From a virus: a stretch of DNA of 33,405 nt. The position numbers were made by a program, and so were the translations under genes. The notes under the pieces are model-generated. The model worked only from the letters and a program-made list of their open reading frames with translations. It did not search any database and was not told where the DNA came from. Below, one piece after another: positions 7,991 to 13,480 of this stretch. Each line of letters begins with the position of its first letter. The first letter of the stretch is position 1. Where the stretch lies: positions 1-33,405 of the IMG/VR virus record IMGVR_UViG_3300010297_000032; one strand, 5' to 3'.

Positions 7991-9256
7991 CTAGTATCCT
8001 GCTACTGCGTCTAAAGGTTCCCACTCGTCCAAATCAATGCTTTGTGCAAAGTCTGCTACACTAACTTGGTCTATGTACGCTAGAGAGTCTAGCAAGTCAT
8101 CGTGGCTTAAAGGGCTAGGAAAATCCATCATTTGACTTATGAACTCATGGTTCCAGTCAGCCTTTCTGAACTTAATTTTACCGTGTTCAAAGCGACCTTG
8201 AAGAGCCCAGGCAATCCTATCTTGTTTCTTCTTACCACCGTGAGTAACGTCAGTAATGTTAATCCACCTACCACGTTCTCTCATAATATCTTCTAAGTAG
8301 GGCATAATAGCGTTCTTAAGCGAACCTGATTCAATCCCCACTGTAGTAGCTTCTACGTCTTCAGCTACGTCTAGTATCCTTGAGGCTGTTTCTTTAATGT
8401 CCCAACGTCCGTGGTGAATATCTTTAACTAACCACTCATCACCAATGATCTTAACTACAGATATTGCCGTTTCGTCGAGCTTGGAAGATTTAGTACCTCT
8501 CCCTTTATCAGCCTTTTCAAATCCAGCAGGGTCAACTGAAATGACATAACTGCCCTGCACATCTTCAAATACAGAGTCTTCAACGTACTTTACCCACTCT
8601 TCCTTAAATACACCACCACTGAAGCTCTGAAAGGAGGCTTCAAACTCCTGTAGGAAGGCTTGGGTGGACATGGTTTTCTTAGCTGCCTGGATTTCTTCAG
8701 GGTCTAAGAATGCATTGTCAGTACTGTTGAAGCTAAATGCTTCCCATTCTCCACTTTTGTCTTCTTCGGCGTCAATCCACAGTTTATAAAAGTGGTTCTT
8801 GCCAGCGGGTGTGCCTATGAATAAAGCTTTACCCTTAACGTCTGCCAGAGTAGGACGTAAAATAACATCCCAAGTTTCTGGTTTCATAGTAGCGTACTCA
8901 TCTAAAACTAAGAATGCGTAGCCTTGTCCACGTAAAGTATCTGGTCTATCGCTACCTTTAACGTAAATCTTTCTATCGTTTACTAGAGTAACTACCCCAG
9001 TGTTCTCATGTACACTCTTGATTACTTGAGAACCTATGTCCTTTAGAATACCCCACATTATGTCTTTTCCCATTTGAAAAGTAGGGGCAATGTAAGCCAC
9101 ATCTTTTGAAGTTGACTGGAGTGCTTCAATTAACAACATCCATCCAGCTAAATATGACTTACCAAACCGTCTCCCGCAAGCTGCTATTTTAAATCGAGCA
9201 GGAGACTTAAAAATTTGCATTTGAGCATCGTGAAGTGTAACTTTTAAATCACTCAC
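7991..9256 (-). CDS. terL: Terminase large subunit (packaging ATPase/nuclease)
   Basis: A 421-residue protein that drives ATP-powered DNA packaging and cuts the concatemer. The ATPase half shows a Walker A at ~26-34 (ACGRRFGKS), a Walker B at ~115-120 (FLVLDE) and a coupling-type motif GTPAGK at ~148-153. The nuclease half has RNase H-fold acids in 'VISVDPAG' (D242), 'VGIESG' (E309) and 'SHDDLLDSLAY' (D386/D390). The start is GTG at 9256, inside the end of the TerS gene (8-base overlap), with GAGGT upstream. It is at the short end for TerL proteins, but all motifs are present. Confidence 0.93.
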   Translation of the reverse strand: MSDLKVTLHDAQMQIFKSPARFKIAACGRRFGKSYLAGWMLLIEALQSTSKDVAYIAPTFQMGKDIMWGILKDIGSQVIKSVHENTGVVTLVNDRKIYVKGSDRPDTLRGQGYAFLVLDEYATMKPETWDVILRPTLADVKGKALFIGTPAGKNHFYKLWIDAEEDKSGEWEAFSFNSTDNAFLDPEEIQAAKKTMSTQAFLQEFEASFQSFSGGVFKEEWVKYVEDSVFEDVQGSYVISVDPAGFEKADKGRGTKSSKLDETAISVVKIIGDEWLVKDIHHGRWDIKETASRILDVAEDVEATTVGIESGSLKNAIMPYLEDIMRERGRWINITDVTHGGKKKQDRIAWALQGRFEHGKIKFRKADWNHEFISQMMDFPSPLSHDDLLDSLAYIDQVSVADFAQSIDLDEWEPLDAVAGY

Positions 9257-9629
9257 TAAGAGATACCTCAGAGTACTCAGCTTCTATAATTTCTTGTTCC
9301 TTGGCTTCTTTGGCTTCAATTACCTTAACACCTTCTACAATAATGTTAATGCCAAGGTCACCGTGGTCGTGTGTAATTTCTACTGCTTTACTTGTAGGAA
9401 TAATTCTGTCCATACACATTTTAAGACAGTGCCTATCGCCTTCAAGAGCTAATTCAATTACCTTATTGACAATCTCTGGTCCTTTAGTAGACATAAGTTC
9501 TCTTGAAAGTTTAGTATATTTGTTAAGAGAACCCTTTGGTCTACCTTCAGGGTTTAAAGGCTTCATCCCTTTAAAAAAATTAGGATTACCCGGCTTTCTT
9601 TTGACTGCTGTACTTTCTTCGTCTGACAT
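9249..9629 (-). CDS. Probable terminase small subunit (DUF5681-like)
   Basis: A 126-residue protein upstream of and overlapping TerL, with AGGAG before the ATG at 9629. Near the N-terminus it has 'LNPEGRPKGSLNKYTKLSRE', the signature of DUF5681-type proteins that often sit before TerL and act as DNA-recognition small subunits. The middle is helical ('EIVNKVIELALEGDRHCLKM') and the tail acidic (residues 106-126). The small subunit would select viral DNA and load TerL. The assignment rests on motif and gene order; a basic N-terminus and acidic C-terminus fit the role. Confidence 0.75.
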   Translation of the reverse strand: MSDEESTAVKRKPGNPNFFKGMKPLNPEGRPKGSLNKYTKLSRELMSTKGPEIVNKVIELALEGDRHCLKMCMDRIIPTSKAVEITHDHGDLGINIIVEGVKVIEAKEAKEQEIIEAEYSEVSLSE

Positions 9630-9668
9630 TAATTACTCCTGACTTTGCCCTACTTTGTAGGAAGACAG

Positions 9669-9917
9669 TTACCACTTTTTACAACTCCAGTATCTTGCTG
9701 ATAATTTATCTGGAGGAGACGTATCACACTTATGTCTAGCTCTAAAACTTTTTCTTCGACTAGGTTGGTCTTTTTTAATAGTCATATTAGGGTCACCAAA
9801 CCTAACAAGCTTTACTTGGTCCCCTTTTTTTGCTAGTACAGCAAACTTTTTAGACTTGCCTGGAGTACGCTTAGGTTTGTTATAACCAGAAAACTTCTCG
9901 CCACGGTAATTTATCAT
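9669..9917 (-). CDS. Conserved small marine-phage protein (82 aa)
   Basis: A basic 82-residue protein whose ATG overlaps the stop of the previous mini-gene (ATGA). It contains 'KFAVLAKKGDQVKLVRFGDP' and the C-terminal block 'RRKSFRARHKCD' followed by 'LSARYWSCKKW', which I recognise as a widely conserved block in marine phage proteins of unknown function. Two cysteines and a histidine in the C-terminal part could bind metal, but this is inference. It lies at the head of the late operon before TerS. Downstream, 9649-9661 holds a small 5-bp inverted repeat (CCTAC/GTAGG) of doubtful meaning. Confidence 0.75.
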   Translation of the reverse strand: MINYRGEKFSGYNKPKRTPGKSKKFAVLAKKGDQVKLVRFGDPNMTIKKDQPSRRKSFRARHKCDTSPPDKLSARYWSCKKW

Positions 9918-10036
9918 TTTTTCTTTTTCTTTTTATAGGTATATTTTACTTTTTTACCAGTTTTTTCAGCCTCTTCCTTAGCTTTTTTCTTTCCGGCTGC
10001 GCTGTAAGAATAACGCTTTTTACCAACCATAGGCAT
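9914..10036 (-). CDS. Lysine-rich mini-protein heading the late operon (40 aa)
   Basis: A 40-codon frame starting at the ATG at 10036, seven bases after AGGAG. It is the first gene downstream of the leftward promoter at 10233-10261, about 190 bases from the predicted transcript start. The product begins MPMVGKKRYSYSAAGKKK and ends in six lysines. An internal ATG at 10030 is possible but fits the ribosome site less well. Its stop overlaps the next start (ATGA). The highly basic nature suggests nucleic-acid contact; the true role is unknown. Confidence 0.7.
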   Translation of the reverse strand: MPMVGKKRYSYSAAGKKKAKEEAEKTGKKVKYTYKKKKKK

Positions 10037-10113
10037 TAGACAACTCCTCTATTAATTATTTTAGATTATGTCTTGTTTTTTACTAAAACAACAACTAAAT
10101 CAGTACTTTAGGA

Positions 10114-10123
10114 TACTATAGGA
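10114..10123 (+). promoter_or_regulatory. TACTATAG motif, copy 1
   Basis: TACTATAGGA lies 78 bases past the late operon's first codon. With 12 bases of upstream sequence it matches the copy at 12727 at 18 of 22 positions. The core CTATAGG resembles the start-site half of T7/SP6-family promoters. No good sigma70 -35 box is placed for it. The function is unproven. Confidence 0.4.
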
Positions 10124-10225
10124 TATCCGCGTTTACTACTTATTAATTCATGATGTAACTAACTAAACTAAATTAAGGTATGAGTAGTCTAGTTGTGCGC
10201 GGGTAGTGTTTCTAATGTGTCTTTA

Positions 10226-10261
10226 TACACTTATTATAGCATATTTTTAGACTAAAGTCAA
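10226..10261 (-). promoter_or_regulatory. Leftward sigma70-type late promoter with extended -10
   Basis: On the minus strand TTGACT (10261-10256, 5/6 match to consensus) is followed by exactly 17 bases and TATAAT (10238-10233), with TG one base ahead of the -10 (extended -10). Transcription would start near 10226 and run into the late genes. The spacer contains the palindrome TTTAGACTAAA (10246-10256), and the palindrome AATAGCTATT (10260-10269) overlaps the -35 box, so a repressor or activator may act here. Confidence 0.75.
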
Positions 10262-10397
10262 TAGCTATTTTATGCTATAGGTTCTTTAGTAGTCTTTAGT
10301 GCCGCCTAAGGATGCTTTTGTCAAGCTTTAATTTTACATTCATGTTATTTTTATTATATCTTTTGACCTCAAAAGTCCTTCTCATGTACCTATGACT

Positions 10398-10405
10398 TAC
10401 TATAG
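10398..10405 (+). promoter_or_regulatory. TACTATAG motif, copy 2
   Basis: The octamer occurs as GACTTACTATAGAAAAAC, which by eye resembles the SP6 promoter core (GACACTATAGAAG). It faces the early genes. The function is unproven. Confidence 0.4.
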
Positions 10406-10557
10406 AAAAACTCTAGCAGTCAAAGGGTCCCCCCGGGTACCACATTAGACCACAATTGGCACACTTTGCAGTAAACGCATAAGTAACACTTAAGATTGGC
10501 ATAAGTATTGCATCAGTACATAATAACCCTACAGTTTACTCAGGTATTCTAATGTGA

Positions 10558-10565
10558 TACTATAG
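10558..10565 (+). promoter_or_regulatory. TACTATAG motif, copy 3, possible rightward promoter
   Basis: The octamer lies just before the inverted iteron copy at 10574. Here TACTAT could also serve as an extended -10 (TGATACTAT) with TTTACT 17 bases upstream (10535-10540), so a host-type promoter and a phage-specific site are both possible. Confidence 0.4.
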
Positions 10566-10573
10566 TGTAATCA

Positions 10574-10586
10574 TTGTGTGCTGATG
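10574..10586 (-). repeat. Inverted copy of the iteron sequence (13 bp)
   Basis: TTGTGTGCTGATG here is the exact reverse complement of the iteron stretch at 10681-10693 (13 of 13). The two arms are separated by 94 bases containing most of the direct repeats, so a protein binding the iterons could also bridge or loop to this site. Confidence 0.7.
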
Positions 10587-10625
10587 AAAATGGCAGTGAA
10601 AGAGTGCAAGAGTGTGGTGTTTAGA

Positions 10626-10698
10626 CACATCAGCACACATCAGTCCCACATCAGTCCCACAACAGCACACATCAGTCCCACATCAGCACACAACAGCC
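10626..10698 (+). repeat. Seven-unit iteron array, CACAWCAG with 2-3 bp spacers
   Basis: Seven copies of an 8-mer start at 10626, 10636, 10647, 10658, 10668, 10679 and 10689. Five read CACATCAG and two (the fourth and seventh) CACAACAG. The linkers are CA, TCC, TCC, CA, TCC, CA and a final CC, so the period is 10 or 11 bases, one turn of the helix. All sites would therefore face the same side of DNA. This is typical of binding arrays for an origin-binding or regulatory protein. The rightward promoter begins about 90 bases downstream. Confidence 0.85.
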
Positions 10699-10789
10699 TG
10701 GATAATGTGTTGTATTATTGTCACACTTTAGTCACTCAATAGGTCAATATCATAGGTAAACCATTGAAAACATTGGATAAATTTTTTTA

Positions 10790-10817
10790 TTGCAATAACT
10801 CTTTTTATGCTTATAAT
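10790..10817 (+). promoter_or_regulatory. Rightward sigma70-type early promoter
   Basis: TTGCAA (10790-10795, 4/6 match) is followed by 16 bases and a consensus TATAAT (10812-10817). The predicted start near 10824 gives a leader of about 40 bases to the ATG at 10864, which has AGGAA at proper distance. It would drive the early genes. Confidence 0.65.
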
Positions 10818-10863
10818 CATAATCATCGAACAGCGACACACAATTTTGAATAGGAACACACTT

Positions 10864-11277
10864 ATGGACAAATTTGAGAAAGCTTGTAGAGCCAGTGAGC
10901 GATTAGGCGAAACTAATGACTGTACAGTCAAGGCCATTAGTATCGCTGGTAGAGTACCCTACAACGTCGCCTATGACGCTTGCAAGGCCGAGGGGAGAAG
11001 GTACCGGCGCGGAATGTACCCTACCCAATGGAAAAGAGCTATCCTTCGCGTAGGTTGCGCTTATATAGAAGTGGCAAAAAACCCACTACAGAGGAACGGC
11101 AGCAGGTATACAGTGAAGACAATAGGTCAGAAGTACCCACAAGGTTATTACATTGTGAAGGTTCGGGGACATGCTTTGGCAATGGTTAATGGTCAGGTTC
11201 TTGACTGGACCGAAGGTAGAAAACACCGGGTACAGGAAGTTATAAAAGTCATTGTTCCGAAAGGTAGCAGGTCCTAA
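10864..11277 (+). CDS. Papain-like cysteine protease-like early protein (137 aa)
   Basis: This is the first gene after the early promoter. The ATG at 10864 is chosen because AGGAA precedes it; an upstream ATG in the same frame (10807) lies within the promoter. The protein has 'NDCTVKAISIAG' near the N-terminus (C20), 'VRGHALAMVNGQVLDW' near the C-terminus (H103, D114) and GYYIVKV before the His. A Cys at the start of a helix, then a His between strands and an Asp after a turn, is the layout of papain-like or C39-like folds in phage and bacterial proteins. Proteolysis or transpeptidation of a host protein, or a non-catalytic role, are all possible. The fold and triad are inferred by pattern. 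Being the first early gene suggests a host-takeover function. Confidence 0.6.
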   Translation: MDKFEKACRASERLGETNDCTVKAISIAGRVPYNVAYDACKAEGRRYRRGMYPTQWKRAILRVGCAYIEVAKNPLQRNGSRYTVKTIGQKYPQGYYIVKVRGHALAMVNGQVLDWTEGRKHRVQEVIKVIVPKGSRS

Positions 11278-11278
11278 A

Positions 11279-11332
11279 ATTAGTCTTGTACAGTGTGCCC
11301 TAGTGTGCTAGGGTACACGATAGAAGACTAAT
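11279..11332 (+). other. 54-nt near-perfect stem-loop between first and second early genes
   Basis: The outer arms ATTAGTCTT (11279-11287) and AAGACTAAT (11324-11332) pair over 9 bp. The inner arms 11293-11303 and 11308-11318 pair over 11 bp, including one G-U, closing a TGTG tetraloop. Between them is a 5x5 internal region in which two A-U pairs can form. No T-run follows, so it is not a standard terminator. It could be an RNase III-type processing site, an mRNA-stabilising element or a DNA operator. Confidence 0.7.
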
Positions 11333-11355
11333 GAAAACTTGAAAGGATTTAAACC

Positions 11356-11973
11356 ATGTTAGTTAAGGAAGCTTTAGAATTTGGCAAGGTGTCAAAAGGT
11401 AACAGTAAAATGCCTGGAACAAGCTACGCAATAGATGCGTTCGCATGTAAAACAGGTAGCAAATTAGCAGAGATTAAAGGTACACCATGCGCCAGTTGCT
11501 ACGCGAGGAAACTGCAGAAACTTCGGCCTAGCGTAAACCAGGGTTATAAGGCCAACCTTGAAAAGTGGCGTAAGGCTAGTGCGGAACAGTGGGTTTCGGC
11601 AATGGTGTTTCAGATTGAACGCAGTGGCACACAATATCATCGCTGGTTCGATAGTGGAGACTTACAATCTAAGGCTATGTTGGAAAACATTATAGAAGTG
11701 TGCAAACGTACACCTAACGTAAAGCACTGGTTACCTACACAAGAAAGGGACATCATAAAAGGTATTGACACTCCAGCCAATCTTGTGATACGTTTATCAG
11801 GTAGCAAGGTAAACGGCAGAGCACCTAATGCTGACAACACCAGTACAGTGTTTGATAAGCACGGCCAGCCAATAGGACAAGAATGCCTTGCGTATACCAG
11901 AGGCAACAATTGTGGGGACTGTCGCGCCTGTTGGGACCCTGCAGTTAAGAATGTAAGTTATAAGAAACATTGA
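11356..11973 (+). CDS. GP88-like protein (Cys-rich, phage family)
   Basis: A 205-residue protein with AAAGGAT before the ATG at 11356. It matches my knowledge of the phage gene-product-88 family (Pfam GP88): 'KMPGTSYAIDAFACKTGSKL' at the start, 'GTPCASCYARK' (C45, C48), 'HRWFDSGDLQS' at 95-104, 'WLPTQE' at 125-130, and a C-terminal cluster with C177, C186, C189 and C192 ('NNCGDCRACW'). The cysteines could hold zinc or an iron-sulphur cluster. The biochemical function of the family is, to my knowledge, undetermined. It follows the 54-nt stem-loop and leads the cassette of small early genes. Confidence 0.75.
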   Translation: MLVKEALEFGKVSKGNSKMPGTSYAIDAFACKTGSKLAEIKGTPCASCYARKLQKLRPSVNQGYKANLEKWRKASAEQWVSAMVFQIERSGTQYHRWFDSGDLQSKAMLENIIEVCKRTPNVKHWLPTQERDIIKGIDTPANLVIRLSGSKVNGRAPNADNTSTVFDKHGQPIGQECLAYTRGNNCGDCRACWDPAVKNVSYKKH

Positions 11974-11980
11974 GAAGCTA

Positions 11981-12109
11981 ATGGCAAAACAGATTGACGA
12001 TAAAAAAATAACAGGTGAATGGGCAAAACACTTGCGCCCATATGGAAAGAGACAAGCGAACAAAAAACTACGTAAACTTAACAAGAAAAGGAACTTGAAA
12101 GATGAATAA
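11981..12109 (+). CDS. Small basic early protein (42 aa)
   Basis: A 42-codon frame seven bases after the GP88-like gene, with GAGAAG before the ATG. The product is very basic in its second half (KKLRKLNKKRNLKDE) with 'GEWAKHLRPYGKRQAN' in the middle. Its last 8 bases overlap the next small gene. No family was recognised; a DNA- or RNA-binding role is only suggested by charge. Confidence 0.55.
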   Translation: MAKQIDDKKITGEWAKHLRPYGKRQANKKLRKLNKKRNLKDE

Positions 12110-12218
12110 AACTATTGACACTTTAGAAAAACTGGCGTATATTATGGCAGTGACTACAATGTGCGTCGGAATGTTCTTCTTAAGTTACGTATTGACAACA
12201 CACTGGATTGCAATGTAA
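12102..12218 (+). CDS. Small membrane protein (38 aa)
   Basis: The ATG at 12102 follows AAAAGGAAC and overlaps the previous gene by 8 bases. After a short polar start (MNKTIDTLEK) residues ~11-32 form one hydrophobic segment with no charge (LAYIMAVTTMCVGMFFLSYV), so a single-pass inner-membrane protein is likely. The DNA also contains TTGACA (12115-12120) and TATATT (12138-12143) 17 bases apart, a possible internal promoter. The start resembles that of the exonuclease gene (MTKTIDTL), probably by chance. Confidence 0.55.
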   Translation: MNKTIDTLEKLAYIMAVTTMCVGMFFLSYVLTTHWIAM

Positions 12219-12219
12219 G

Positions 12220-12291
12220 ATGTTCAATAGGTACGAATGGCTCAGTATATGGCTAACGCTTTTAATACTAACAGTTGAAAGGTTTATGTGA
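12220..12291 (+). CDS. Possible tiny hydrophobic peptide (23 aa)
   Basis: A 23-codon frame starts one base after the previous stop and ends just before the next ATG. The product (MFNRYEWLSIWLTLLILTVE then RFM) is one hydrophobic helix with charged ends. The ribosome site is weak (GTAAG). It could be translated by coupling or could be leader sequence for the next gene; support is limited. Confidence 0.35.
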   Translation: MFNRYEWLSIWLTLLILTVERFM

Positions 12292-12292
12292 A

Positions 12293-12475
12293 ATGAAGTA
12301 TCAAGATATGATTGATGAGCTATGGGAAATGGATAGCTTCTTTATGTCCCTCAATGAGTTAACGGTACTTGCTAAAGTGGGGTATCAGGTTAAGATGGAC
12401 CGGCTAGATTACGATGAAATTAGTAACCTGTACAACGAAAGGTTTAGTGATGAAAACACGGAAGGAACAGAATAA
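12293..12475 (+). CDS. Uncharacterised acidic early protein (60 aa)
   Basis: The ATG at 12293 is taken as start; an in-frame TTG at 12275 lacks a ribosome site. The protein is acidic and predicted helical (MKYQDMIDELWEMDSFF at the start, 'DRLDYDEISNLYNERF' later). Its stop overlaps the next ATG (TAATG). No family was recognised. It is part of the tiny-gene cassette between GP88 and SSB. Confidence 0.6.
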   Translation: MKYQDMIDELWEMDSFFMSLNELTVLAKVGYQVKMDRLDYDEISNLYNERFSDENTEGTE

Positions 12476-12660
12476 TGCGCTGTAAAATATGCGATGGCAA
12501 ATTGACATTTCAAGAGCGTGTAACATTCGATGATAAGTCTGGAGAATACTTAGACATGTGTGCTAAGTGCCAGGATGTTGTAAATAAGACACACTATGGA
12601 GACTATTATCACTTTGATGAGCCTTTAGAGGTTGACATTGATGCGGATGATGAGTTATAA
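12475..12660 (+). CDS. Small zinc-ribbon protein (61 aa)
   Basis: A 61-residue protein with CKIC (C3/C6) and CAKC (C29/C32), a spacing that fits a zinc ribbon. The ends are acidic (DEPLEVDIDADDEL). It is translationally coupled to the previous gene by a one-base overlap. The metal site is inferred from the cysteine pairs. A regulatory or host-protein-binding role is possible; I do not recognise the family. An 84-base gap follows with a weak hairpin (TATTC/GAATA, 12671-12684) and the fourth TACTATAG copy. Confidence 0.65.
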   Translation: MRCKICDGKLTFQERVTFDDKSGEYLDMCAKCQDVVNKTHYGDYYHFDEPLEVDIDADDEL

Positions 12661-12726
12661 TAGACCTAAGTATTCAAAAGAATAGGTTTATTCATTAAGT
12701 TAACTCTATAAGTTCATACCTTAGTA

Positions 12727-12736
12727 TACTATAGGA
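12727..12736 (+). promoter_or_regulatory. TACTATAG motif, copy 4, before a small gene
   Basis: TACTATAGGA sits directly in front of AGGAG and the ATG at 12745. If RNA started at the first G after CTATA, as in T7-type promoters, the leader would be about 11 bases and keep the ribosome site. A sigma70 reading would leave almost no leader. The flank matches copy 1 at 18 of 22 bases. Confidence 0.45.
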
Positions 12737-12744
12737 CAGGAGCT

Positions 12745-12909
12745 ATGTCTAAACACAAACACAAGTTTAAAGCTAAAAGGAAAACAAGGAACCCTGAAAA
12801 GGTGATAATGGATCGACACTATCATCCTAAGGTGTTCCGTAGACAAAAGCGTAAACTCGAAGATGATGTAATGTTAAACGAAATTAAGGAGTACTATGAC
12901 AATGGCTAA
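12745..12909 (+). CDS. Small basic His-rich protein (54 aa)
   Basis: A 54-codon frame with a strong AGGAG before the ATG at 12745. The start is Lys/His-rich (MSKHKHKFKAKRKTR), the middle has 'DRHYHPKVFRRQKRK', and the C-terminus is acidic and helical. The charge suggests RNA or DNA contact, but no family was recognised. The gene overlaps the next one by 14 bases and is the first after the TACTATAG copy at 12727, so it may start a separate transcription unit. Confidence 0.6.
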   Translation: MSKHKHKFKAKRKTRNPEKVIMDRHYHPKVFRRQKRKLEDDVMLNEIKEYYDNG

Positions 12910-13132
12910 AGTTAAGATGGTAAACCCTGAACACACTGTTCAAAACAACCACGGCGTCCACAATCCCGTGTCCTATAGAGAATTTATTGATGGTGCATAT
13001 GAAATAGTCAATGATTTCGTCAACGAGCTATGGGAGTGTGAAGGAGATGTTTGGATGTCCCAAGTGCGTAAGCTGTCAGAGTTGCGCTGGCAATTACACT
13101 GGATTAAACGTGAGCTAGAAAAGGAGGACTAA
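12896..13132 (+). CDS. Uncharacterised early protein (78 aa)
   Basis: The frame starts MTMAK at 12896, with AAGGAG four bases upstream; a second ATG at 12902 gives a spacing of ten and is equally possible. The product contains 'HNPVSYREFIDGAYEIVNDF' and a Trp-rich C-terminal helix (LSELRWQLHWIKRELEKED). The helical, amphipathic nature suggests a small binding protein. No family was recognised. Confidence 0.6.
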   Translation: MTMAKVKMVNPEHTVQNNHGVHNPVSYREFIDGAYEIVNDFVNELWECEGDVWMSQVRKLSELRWQLHWIKRELEKED

Positions 13133-13133
13133 A

Positions 13134-13310
13134 GTGCAGTATCAAGTGTTTGCAGTAAGTGACCGCATCTATACGAACACCAATGTTGGTGATTATTTCC
13201 AAGGTGGAATTGTAGTTGATGGCTTGCTTGACGAAGAGACAGAGCAGTTTTTATTGGTTATTAGATACCAACAGAACAAGGAGAACTTTGAGATAAGGAT
13301 ATTTGAATAA
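13134..13310 (+). CDS. Small early protein with GTG start (58 aa)
   Basis: The GTG at 13134 follows a strong AAGGAGG, so it is preferred although no ATG is used. The 58-residue product starts MQYQVFAVSDRIYTN and looks like a small beta-rich domain (GGIVVDGLLDEETEQFLLVI). Its stop overlaps the next ATG by one base. No family was recognised. Confidence 0.55.
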   Translation: MQYQVFAVSDRIYTNTNVGDYFQGGIVVDGLLDEETEQFLLVIRYQQNKENFEIRIFE

Positions 13311-13474
13311 TGCTGTACGCCATAGTGGTGTATTTTTTGCTTGACAGTGGGCAAACACAACGTGTAGAATTATTGCATCTATACAGCACTCTAGATAAGT
13401 GTGAACAGGTTGCGTTGGTAATCAGCCAAGGTAACACCAACTATGAAACCAAGTGTGAACAACGAAAGGAATAG
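13310..13474 (+). CDS. Small protein with hydrophobic N-terminus (54 aa)
   Basis: A 54-codon frame coupled to the previous gene by TAATG. The first eleven residues are hydrophobic (MLYAIVVYFLL), followed by a soluble part with two cysteines (C31 and C49). The hydrophobic start could be a short membrane anchor or simply a core beta strand. No family was recognised. Confidence 0.5.
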   Translation: MLYAIVVYFLLDSGQTQRVELLHLYSTLDKCEQVALVISQGNTNYETKCEQRKE

Positions 13475-13480
13475 AATACT

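Larger units (their letters stand above)
10037..10863. other. Non-coding divergent control region between late and early operons
   Basis: This 827-bp stretch has no credible gene; the only frame noted, on the minus strand at 10728-10937, crosses the early promoter and start. It is AT-rich and holds a leftward promoter (10233-10261) with palindromes, three TACTATAG octamers on the plus strand, a C-run/SmaI-type block at 10428-10437, an inverted repeat plus iteron array (10574-10698) and a rightward promoter (10790-10817). Such a region would set the early/late switch and may contain the replication origin; both roles are inferred. Confidence 0.8.

Noticed and set aside
10428-10443. GGTCCCCCCGGGTACC as a terminator hairpin
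   Set aside because: The stem has a mismatch, a two-base loop and no T-run, so it is unlikely to terminate transcription.
10626-10698. CRISPR-like repeat array
   Set aside because: Repeat units are only 8 bases with 2-3 base fixed spacers; there are no unique spacers or cas genes.
10728-10937. Minus-strand frame of 69 codons in the control region
   Set aside because: It crosses the early promoter and the start of the first early gene and has no convincing ribosome site.
12664-12690. Hairpin after the zinc-ribbon gene as a terminator
   Set aside because: Only a 5-bp AT-rich stem plus a bulge, with a poor T-tract; it is too weak to call.
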